A DNA stretch of 21,000 nt from Zygnema circumcarinatum (Eukaryota; Streptophyta; Zygnematophyceae; Zygnematales; Zygnemataceae). The notes under the pieces were generated by a model, which worked only from the letters and a program-made list of their open reading frames with translations, did not search any database and was not told the origin of the DNA. The position numbers and the translations under genes are program-made. Where the stretch lies: contig CM074810.1 of the NCBI GenBank assembly GCA_037447605.1, positions 2,614,462 through 2,635,461 on the forward strand, in the 5' to 3' direction. This document shows positions 7,130 to 15,600 of this stretch, piece by piece; positions within the stretch are counted from its first letter, which is position 1; each line of letters begins with the position of its first letter.

Positions 7130-10100
7130 TCACTCCTTCCTTGACATTGCCAACGACTTGATGAGAGCAGCCTTCATGCTTCCCATGAGGGCGGCCTCTC
7201 CCGGAGGGCTCTCCGCCTTCAAGGGTCCGCCTCTCACTGCTCGGAACATGGCCGGCCGGCCTCCCGCAGCTGACGTCACCGTGACGTCAATGTTGACTAA
7301 GACTTCAGTCACTCCCTCTCTCACTTGAATGTAGGAGAGCCGCACACCCGAGTCTAGTCGGTCAACCTGCGATAGTGGGGGAAGGAAGAGGGAGGGGGGG
7401 AGAGAGAGGGGAGGGGAGGAGGGGGAGGAGGGTGGGAGGTAGGGTTAGGAGGAAGTGGGAATGGGGAAGGATAGGGTTTCAAAACTAGGTGGGGGGATAG
7501 GTGTTGAGGTTCAAGATTAGGGTTCCGGATTAGGGTTCAGGATTAGGGTTCAGGTTTAGGGTTCAGGATTAGGGTTCAGGATTTGGGTTTAGGATGAGGG
7601 TTCAGGATTAGGGTTCAGGATTAGGGTCAGGGTTAGGCTTTAGGATTAGGGTTCAGGATCAGGGTTCATGATAAGGGTTTAGGATTAGGTTTCACGATTG
7701 AAGTTCAGGATTATGGTTCCGGATTAGGGTTCAGGATTAAGGATTAGGGTTCAGGACTAGCTAGAGGGACAAGGTTCAGGAGATAGAAGAATTAGGGTTC
7801 AGAAACAGCTAGTATGATTCGAGTTCCGCATCGGCGAGAAAAGGTAAGAGTTTAATATTAGAGTTCAAGATCACAGTCATTGGAGTTCAAAAAGAGGGTT
7901 CAGAATAACATTCAAGTTGGGCGAGCTGCAGAATTAGGGTTTCAAGGATTGAAAAAGGGAAGGAGTGGATTAGGGTTGAGACTCTCACTTTTAAGGGCGT
8001 GGGCAGGGGCAGGTTGGCGTTCTGTGTTAAACTGGAGGCCCACTGTACATTAAACATGAATTTGGACGAAAAAGAGGGGGAGGGGGGAAAGGTGGGGATT
8101 ATTAAAAAAAAAAAAAAAGCGGAAAAAGGTAGGGGGCAACAAAAACCTTCCCTTCCCTTTCATCTCTTCACCAAGACAAAAAAAAAAAAGCAAGGGAGAC
8201 CAGAGATAAGCTCAGATGGGAATACACGAAACAACCCAACTCTCTCTCCCACTCTCTTCCCCCTCCCTCTCTCAAGTTCCAACCCACGTTAACATCCTGA
8301 ACCCTTTCCCAACTCCCCACTCTGAAGCACCTCAAATTCCTTGAACCCCACTCCTTTCCATGAACCCTAACCTACCCCTAACGCTAACCCTAACCTACCT
8401 AACGCTAACCCTATCTCTAACCTAAGCTTAAGCCCCCCAACCCTATTCCTAACTCTTAGACCCCTAGCCCTAATCCTAATTCTTTAATCCCTATCCCTAA
8501 ACCTAAGCCTAGCTCTTAAATCCCTGACCCTAACCCCATCCTCACTCTTAATCCTCTAACCCCTAATCCTAACTCTTAAACCCCAATTCCGAACCCTAAT
8601 TCTTTAACCCCAGACCCTAACTCTTAAACCACTCACCCTAACCCTAACCCTAACCCTAACCCTAACCTAATTCTAATCCTAACCCTAACCCTAACCCTAA
8701 CCCTAACCTAAGTCTAACCCTAACCCTAACCCTAACCCTAACCTAACCCAAATCCTAGCCCTAACTCTTAAACCCCTAACTCGAACCCTGATTCATAAAC
8801 CCCTAACCTTAACCCTAACCCGAACCCTAACCCGAACCGTAACCCTAACCCTAACCCTATCTCTAATCCTAACCTTAATTCTTAAACCCCTAACCCTAAC
8901 CCTGATACATAAACCCCTAACCCTAACTCTAACCCTAACTCTTAAACCTCTAACCCTAACCCTAACCCTAATCCTAACCCTAACTCTAATCCTAACCTTA
9001 AGTCTTAAACCCCTAACCCTAACCCTGATACATAAACCCCTAACCCTAACCCTAACCCCAACCCTTAAACCCCTAACTCCTAACCCTAACCCTAATCCTA
9101 ACCCTAACCCTAACTCCTAACCCTAACCCTAACCCTAACCCTAATCCTAACCTTAATTCTAAACCCCTAACCCTAACCCTAACCCTAACCCTAACCCTAA
9201 CCCTAACCCTGATACATAAACCCCTAACCCTAACCCTATCTCTAATCCTAACCTTAATTCTAAACCCCTAACCCTAACCTAACCCAAATCCTAGCCCTAA
9301 CTCTTAAACCCCTAACCCTAACCCTAACCCTAACCTAACCCAAATCCTAGCCCTAACTCTTAAACCACTAACTCGAACCCTGATAACTCTTAAACCTCTA
9401 ACCCTAACCCTAACCCTAATCCTAACCCTAACTCTAATCCTAACCTTAAGTCTTAAACCCCTAACCCTAACCCTGATACATAAACCCCTAACCCTAACCC
9501 TAACTCTTAAACCCCTAACCCTAACCCTGATACATAAACCCCTAACCCTAACCTAAGTCTAACCCTAACCCTATCTCTAATCCTAACCTTAATTCTTAAA
9601 CCCCTAACTAACCCTAACCCTAACCCTAACCCTATCTCTAATCCTAACCTTAATTCTTAAACCCCTAACTCGAACCCTGATTCATAAACCCCTAACCTTA
9701 ACCCTAACCCGAACCCTAACCCGAACCGTAACCCTAACCCTAACCCTAACTCTAATCCTAACCTTAAGTCTTAAACCCCTAACCCTAACCCTGATACATA
9801 AACCCCTAACCCTAACCCTAACTCTTAAACCCCTAACCCTAACCCTAACCCTAATCCTAACCCTAACTCTTAGACCCCTAACCCTCCTAACCCTACCCTA
9901 ATCCTGACCATTCCTTAAACCCTATCTCCGACCCTGAACCCTCCCACCCTCCCACCTGGAACATCAAAACCCGCAGCCTTTCGAGGTCCACGTTCTCCGC
10001 GAGCTCCATGGTCCCCAGAGAGATCGTGGCCTCGCTCTCGCCTTCCCCAAGCGCCCCTCCCTCAGCACGCGTCACGTGGCCGCTCCAGGAGCCGCCACGT

Positions 10101-10258
10101 CGGCCATTCCGCCACGTCGGCAGTCCGTACGCAGGCGAACGCTTGAGCGAAGGTACGGACGTGCGGAGTGTACGGACTGTGATTTGCGTCCGTACGTTTG
10201 GGGGAGGGAGGATGGAGGTGGAAATTAGGGTTAGGTTTAGGGTTAGGGTTTGAGCCAT
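7130..10258 (-). CDS. Conserved hypothetical protein, probably plastid-targeted, 3 exons, 197 aa
   Basis: Exons on the minus strand: 10258-9956 (101 aa), 8042-7989 (18 aa) and 7366-7130 (78 aa plus stop). All junctions are GT-AG and phase 0. The start has a strong ACCATGG context. The first 65 residues contain no Asp or Glu and are rich in Ser, Thr and Arg, which is typical of a chloroplast transit peptide. The body reads through LGTMELAENVDLERLRVLMF, the 18-residue middle exon WASSLTQNANLPLPTPLK, then VDRLDSGVRLSYIQVREG, TEVLVNID and GGPLKAESPPGE. This pattern resembles an uncharacterised plant chloroplast protein family, from memory only, and I assign no function. The tiny middle exon fits the flanking text so well that the model is likely right. 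Intron 1 is almost filled by telomere-type repeats. The two end exons would look like unrelated ORFs if the middle exon were missed. Confidence 0.8.
7506..7760 (+). repeat. Degenerate 13-bp TTAGGGTTCAGGA array inside intron 2
   Basis: At least nine copies of AGGGTTCAGG occur, mostly in a GGATTAGGGTTCA register, with variants such as TTTGGG, TCAGGG and TTATGG. The array lies in intron 2 (7988-7367) of the minus-strand gene. The telomere-like G-rich strand is on +, opposite to the intron 1 array. Decay continues to about 7960. Confidence 0.8.
8378..9899 (+). repeat. Interstitial telomere-type CCCTAA array with higher-order units, inside intron 1
   Basis: About 1.5 kb of CCCTAA repeats interleaved with variants (CTCTTAAAC, CCTAATC, CCGAAC, CCCCTAA). 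A recurring higher-order block has CCCTGATACATAAACCCCTA, with TGATACAT at 8903, 9026, 9210, 9474, 9528 and 9792, and TGATTCAT variants near 8789 and 9679. The array is wholly inside intron 1 (9955-8043) of the minus-strand gene, so its transcript carries UUAGGG repeats. The mixture of perfect and decayed units suggests an old insertion or subtelomeric origin followed by local duplication. Confidence 0.9.
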
Positions 10259-10966
10259 GGTGGGGAGGGGGTGTGGGGTTTAAGGGGTTTAGGCTTTAAG
10301 AGGAGGAAGTTGCGGGGATTTTAGGAGGGGTTTAAGGTTTAAGGTTTCAAGGTTTGTAGAGGGTTTCAAGGGTTTGTCATTGATCCGAGTTCAACTCGAC
10401 TGATATTGATTCGGTATCTGTTTATGATCCATTGGGCTGTATCAGTTCAACTCACTGGTACTTCCGATCCACCACATTCCGGCGTTGATCCACTGTTGAA
10501 CCAGTACATCCACGTTTAACATCAGTTGACCCGATGTCAACTATCGACAGTGAAAACAAAATTTTCTAAGGTGGACTTTGCAGTCCACTGTTTTGGACTG
10601 ATTCGAGCAATCTCTACGTATTCGTACAGTTTGTGCCCTTTCGACATCGTACGATTTGTATTTTTGCTACACGTCAAAAACAGTGCCGTATAGGACAGCA
10701 TCTTATTGACCGGACCCTGGCCGACAAAACGCAATCCGACAACTTGGGGATGAAATTCAACCATTTGGGATGTGGGCTAATAGGAGAACGGTAAATGTCC
10801 ACGTGGCATTACCACATTGGTCCAGAACGCAAATTTTATTAACCATTTTTTCTGCACACTTGTCGGTCCTCTGATTGGTCGGAATCTTAAATTCTTGATT
10901 TTAATCGATCTGCCAGCTCAGCGAAAAAACGCGAACAGGGCGTCGGCACGTGTACTGAAATTAATA

Positions 10967-11123
10967 GGGGGTGTCAGACTTAACAAAATCTTACGAAAAG
11001 CGTTACGAAAAAAAAGGTTACGAAAGTACTCCGCCGCAGGAGGATCGCTATTATACTGGAGTACTCGTTCTGATGTCAAACTTACGAACACGCGTACTGA
11101 AATTTTTGAAGTCTGACACCCCC
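10967..11123. mobile_element. 157-bp MITE-like element with perfect 15-bp terminal inverted repeats and TA flanks
   Basis: GGGGGTGTCAGACTT (10967-10981) and AAGTCTGACACCCCC (11109-11123) are perfect inverted repeats, and both ends are bordered by TA (17 bp if TA is counted). A nested inverted pair AGTACTCC (11025-11032) and GGAGTACT (11058-11065) lies inside. No transposase is present. Size, terminal repeats and TA target duplication fit a non-autonomous Tc1/mariner-like MITE. The alternative is a regulatory palindrome. Confidence 0.6.
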
Positions 11124-11443
11124 TAATGAGTGGGCGGCAGACCGCGTGTTTGGTCCCGTCTCAAATGTACGGAATCCGACTTGCCGCTTACGAGCCTGCG
11201 CTCTGATTGGGTTCGTACTTTCCGTTCGTACGTACGCGTGTGATTATCCACGCTGATTGGACGAGTACGGTCATTTTTTTTTAAGTGACCTGGCCAGCTA
11301 CTTCTTCCGCCGCAAGACGCCAAAAACGGCCGGGGGGAGATTCGTTTCAGCCCCTCCAAATTTCAATGAACTTCATTTTGGGAGCGACATAAGATGGGGT
11401 ACAATTCACTTTTTCTCCGTCCATTCTTAAATTCTTAATAATG

Positions 11444-11599
11444 CCCGTTATATAAAAAACTGCTAATTTTTCGGGGTTTTGGCTTTCAGTTATTTTTCTG
11501 GTAATAAATTAAAAAAAACTAATTTGACGAATGGTATTGTGATACGTGTAAAGAATCTAATCGTCAAATTTTATAAAAAGGTCGTAGGAATATAACGGG
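11444..11599. mobile_element. 156-bp AT-rich element with 10-bp terminal inverted repeats (possible MITE)
   Basis: CCCGTTATAT (11444-11453) and ATATAACGGG (11590-11599) are perfect inverted repeats. A nested pair AATTTGACGA (11521-11530) and TCGTCAAATT (11561-11570) lies inside. The interior is AT-rich without coding potential. A clear target duplication is not visible beyond a possible TG, so a transposon origin is uncertain. Confidence 0.35.
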
Positions 11600-11779
11600 T
11601 GTTTTCCCGCCCGCTGATTGGTCAATTTCTAGCCAAGTTTGCGACCAAAACCTGGTCCTTTGCAAAATTTACCGTTCGGCTAAACCGCCTCCGAACTCGA
11701 AACTTTATTTACGCGACCGTCAAACCAACCAGCATGGATCCCCTTCCTCCTCCACAAAACGACAAAAAACTTCACTACT

Positions 11780-12109
11780 GTACCGAACCGGTCAATTTCC
11801 GTACGTTTCACATGGAACACGTTCTAACTTTAACTGAACGCTGACATGTAGCCCGTTCTTTGACAGAGGGGCATTCACCTGCTCCAAATAGGAATCAGTA
11901 CCGCAGGGCCTCCAACACAGGTGAAACGCCCCTATGGCAGTTGCCAAGTACTCATTCCTTCAATTTTTTTGTACAAAACCGTACGAATCGTACAATATTA
12001 CCCGCCAAGTAACAGGAATCACACTTACCAATGTAGCTTTTTACGGTACGGATACCGGACGGTACAAAATCTTACAGTGTACATGGAATCGTACGAATGT
12101 ACCGTGTAC
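11780..12109. promoter_or_regulatory. Dense GTAC cluster upstream of the kinase gene
   Basis: Thirteen GTAC tetramers in 330 bp start at 11780, 11801, 11898, 11948, 11971, 11981, 11990, 12046, 12062, 12079, 12091, 12099 and 12106. About 1.3 would be expected at equal base frequencies. It includes the inverted repeat GTACGAATCGTAC (11981-11993). Residues 11977-11993 match the ftsZ1 upstream element 6114-6130 at 16 of 17 bases. GTAC is the SBP-domain core, so a shared SBP-type regulator is a reasonable inference. Confidence 0.5.
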
Positions 12110-12694
12110 GGACGGCCTGTGATTTCGTGGTGAGGCGGCCGACAGAAGGTAGCCATGGCGGAGGGCTTGCTGGGGGGAGGGCGGGGAGAGGGAGGGAGAG
12201 AGGGAGAGAGAGAGGGAGGGAGGGAGAGGAGGGAGTGGTAGGGACAGGGGCAGGGAGTGGGAGGGAGAGGGATAGCATGAATTGTTAAGGAGGGAAACGG
12301 GGAGAGAGTGGGAGAGAGGCATTTTAGGGTTTGAGTGCTGTTGGGGAAATTAGGGTTGTGGTGTTGGTGGAGGGAGGAGAATGTAGGGCGGATTGAGCGA
12401 GAGGAGAGAGGGAGGGTTGAGAGGGAGAAGGAAGAGGCTGAGAGAGAGGGTGAGGAGACGGTAGAGGTAGGAGACGTTAGAATCGAGAGAGAGGGGAGAG
12501 ACAGGAAGTAGAGGGGGGAGAGAGGGAGAGGGAGAGAGGGAGAGGGAGAGAGAGAGAGAGATAGCGAGAGATAGAGAGAGGTGTTACTGGATGCGACGAT
12601 CCTTCCATTCAGCAGCTGCGTCTGGCTCCCCCTCCAGTTGGCTCCCTGTCGGCTCTGGTTCCGTTCCAGTTGCGTTTCCGTTGCAGGTGACCCC

Positions 12695-15600
12695 ATGGGC
12701 ATGGAGGGCAGCGTCCTCATAGTGGAGGGAGACTACGCCCCTCCTCATCCCCACCCTCCTGCCTTCTCCAAGCCGCTCCCTCCACACTTAGACTACCCTC
12801 CTCCCTCTTCCTCTCCCTCGCTCTCCCCCTCTCCCTCTCCCACTCCCTCTGTCAGTCCCGCCCTTCCTGTCAAGGCCCGCCCTCGCCCCCCTCGGCTCCA
12901 CCCTCATACTTATGGACATGGCCATGCCCGGTTGGTCCCTTCTGTGGGAGAAGTTGAGTATGAGTATGACTATGGAGTGAGGTGGGAGGAGATGGATGGT
13001 TCAGAGCGCTCTCCGGTGGGTTCTGACCATGTGGGAACGCCGAGAAGTGAGAGAGGTAGTGAGAGAGGAGGTGAAAGGGGAGATGAGAGAGGAGAGAGAG
13101 GAGGAGAGAGGGCAGGTGAGAGAGGAGGGGAGAGAGGGGCTCTATGGCGGAGCGGAACTGGGCAAATGCTGACGCCGACTTCGCCGTCTTCGATGGTGCC
13201 TGGGCCGTGGCATAGCCGGGCGGAGAGAGAGTTCCCGGAGGAGAGAGCGAGAGAGGATGACGATAGAGAGACCTTGGAGCATTTCCTGGAAAGGGAGGAG
13301 GAGGAGGAAGAGGAGGGAGACGAGTGGGAGGAGGGGGAGGAGGATGGGGGAGAGTGGAGAGGAGAGAGGGGAGGGAGAGGGGAAGTCATGTTGAAAGCCC
13401 TGCAGAGGGGGCCAAGCTCGGACCGCGTTCTCTTTCCAAGGGTTCGTTCGGATCCGGGAGGCCCCAATCAGCGAGCTGGAGGGGTTGGGAAAGTGAAGGT
13501 CATACGGAAGGTGGGTTTGGCTACGAATCAAACCATGAAGTTCAACCTCCAATTAGGTAGAAGCGTTGGAATTAGGGTTGTACATGCATGCGTAGTTGGA
13601 ATTAGGGTTACACAGGCATACATTCGTGAATTTGATGCCAAGTAGCATTTGACGTGTGTGTTGGTCTGTCAATGTAACTACAGAAGCTTCCTTTGCGTGC
13701 CATAATTTTGCATCTGTGGATTTCTTTTTGGTTCCCCTCCGTCCTTCTCGCCTCCTTCCTCCCCTTACCCTCTCGCTTTCTCTGTCTCTCTCTCGCTTTT
13801 TTTCTTTGGTTTTCAGCTGCCTTCAATGTCGGTTGTGACGGGAGATGTGGGTTCTCCGGGAAGTGAAGGACTCCACTACCACTCTCAAAACATGCACAAA
13901 CCGCATCCTGGAAGACTATCCACAGAAGGGGTTACTGAAAATAACCCCATGTATCGAAGAGTTAGCTCCGATATGTCAACCGGATTCTCAAATTCCAGCA
14001 GCAGCAGCATCCCTGTCAGCCCTCCCGCTTTGAATAACAGTAAACTGAGGACACATGTGATGGCCAGTCCTCCGAGACTGAGGGCGGAAGTGGGAGGGGG
14101 AGTGGGAGGCGTGAGTCGAGTACGACAAAAGGCCTATGATGTTGGAGGGTATGTCGCGGATGCGATGATGTTTCAGAATGCGACATACGTTGATGCGTTC
14201 GTGGCAGCTGCGAGAGCAAATGATGTTGAGAGGGTGTCGGATATGCTGCAGGATGCCCCGCAGAGGGAGCAGCTGATGGAGGCGCTGCATTCCGGTGTGT
14301 GGGGGAAAGGAGGGAGGGAGGGCGGGAGGGAGGTAGGGAGGGAGGGAGGGAGGGAGGGAGGGTGGGAGGGTGGGAGTGTTGGGAGGGAGGGAGGGTGGGA
14401 GAGTGGGAGTGTGGGTAGGGAGTGTGGTTGGAAGTGTTGGGAGGGAGGAAGGGAGGGAGGGCGGGAGGGTGGGTGGGAGGATGGGTGGGAGGGAGTGTTG
14501 GAAGGAGGGAGGGTGGGAGTGTGAGTAGGGAGGGTGGTTGGGAGTGTCGGGAGGGAGGGAGGGAGGGTGGGAGGGTCGGTGGGAGGAAGTGTTGGGAGGG
14601 AGGGAGGGGAGTGTGAGTAGGGAGGGTAGGGTGGTTGATGGCAGGAAAGGTGGGAATGTGTGGGAAGTGGAAGAAGGGATTGTGAGAGGGATGGTGGGAA
14701 GGAATGGGGGGGTGAATGGGGAAGGTGAGAGGGTGGGGGAGTGGGGTTGTTGTAGTTGGGTAAAACTCTGGACATAGAACTGTGGTGTGGCTACTTCACA
14801 AAATTCTCTCACTCTTCCCCCTCATCCCCCCTCGCACTCCCTCCCCTCTTCCCACTTACGTCCTTTCACCTTCGCTCGCCCTCTCTCCCTCTGATCTGTC
14901 TCTCTCTCGTCCCTCCCCCCTTCCCCTCCCCCTCCATCCCCTCCTCCCTCTCTCCCATCGTTCTCTCTCCACCCTTCCTCCCTTCGTCTCCCTCCCCTCC
15001 TCCCTCTCACTTCTCGTTCTCTTTTCACCCTTCCTCCCTCCCTCTCCCTCCCCTCCTCCCTCTCACCCCTCGTTCTCTCTCCACCCTTCCTCCCTTCCTC
15101 TCCCTCCCCTCCTCCCTCTCACTCACTCTCACTCCCTCTCTCGCCTTCTCCGCCTCTTTTGTGAACAGAGACGGGCCTTTCCGCTCTCCACGAAGCCGTT
15201 GTGAGAGGGAACGAGGAAGTTGCTCAGTTGCTTCTCGATCTGCGTGCAGACCCCAATGGGGCCTCTTGCCCAAAGGTGATCATTCACAGAAAGAAAAAAT
15301 ATATATATATATATAGTTTTGAAACATGAAACACTCTGAACTAATATTCTCAAATCTAATCCTGTCGCGGTCGAAAAACACCCTCACGAGTTCTCAACCT
15401 ATTTTCAAATCCTTTCCTTTTCTTGACCTTTTTTTTTATCTGAAGGTCGATTCAGATCGATTCCGATCGCATTAAGTGCTCACATTCTCCCCCCCCTTGT
15501 TTTTTTCTGAATTTCAGGGCTCCCCCCTTATTCTGGCCGTGAAGGCGGGACATGAGAAGCTTATGAAGATGCTTTTACAGAATGGAGCAGACATTAACTC

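Larger units (their letters stand above)
10259..12694. promoter_or_regulatory. Divergent spacer between the hypothetical gene (-) and the kinase gene (+)
   Basis: No ORF here looks like a protein. Features seen: CTGATTGG (reverse CCAAT box) at 10871-10878, 11203-11210, 11253-11260 and 11614-11621; the palindrome ATCGTACGAT at 10646-10655; GTAC sites at 11167, 11215, 11228, 11232 and 11265; two MITE-like inverted-repeat elements; a dense GTAC cluster at 11780-12109; and a GA-rich stretch at 12175-12580 that is probably the kinase 5' leader. A TTTCCGTTGCAG acceptor ending at 12686 suggests a 5' UTR intron just before the kinase start. Confidence 0.6.

Noticed and set aside
7130-7345. Independent small minus-strand gene starting at GTG 7345
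   Set aside because: The frame continues upstream to a clean acceptor at 7367 and joins the exons 8042-7989 and 10258-9956 in frame, so it is a terminal exon.
8378-9899. CRISPR-like regular repeat array
   Set aside because: Units are telomeric hexamers and their variants, without unique spacers, in an intron-bearing eukaryotic context.
8378-9899. A true chromosome end
   Set aside because: Coding exons of one gene lie on both sides, and the units are mixed and decayed, so the array is interstitial unless the assembly is wrong.
10817-11116. 99-codon ORF on +
   Set aside because: It runs across the MITE-like element and CCAAT-rich spacer, with no recognisable family and no clean gene structure.
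12155-12237. ATG at 12155 as the kinase start
   Set aside because: Its frame runs into a stop in GA repeat at about 12239, and the only nearby donor gives the wrong phase for the acceptor at 12686. The start at 12695 is preferred.
13324-13645. Other open frames and unspliced read-through at the end of kinase exon 1
   Set aside because: Only the donor at 13511 (GTGGGT) keeps phase 0 with the next exon at 13817; the donor at 13557 breaks the frame.
13988-14812. Long Pro/Ser/Thr ORFs on - and Gly/Arg ORFs on +
   Set aside because: They are shadows of kinase exon 2 and of the GGGA repeat in intron 2.
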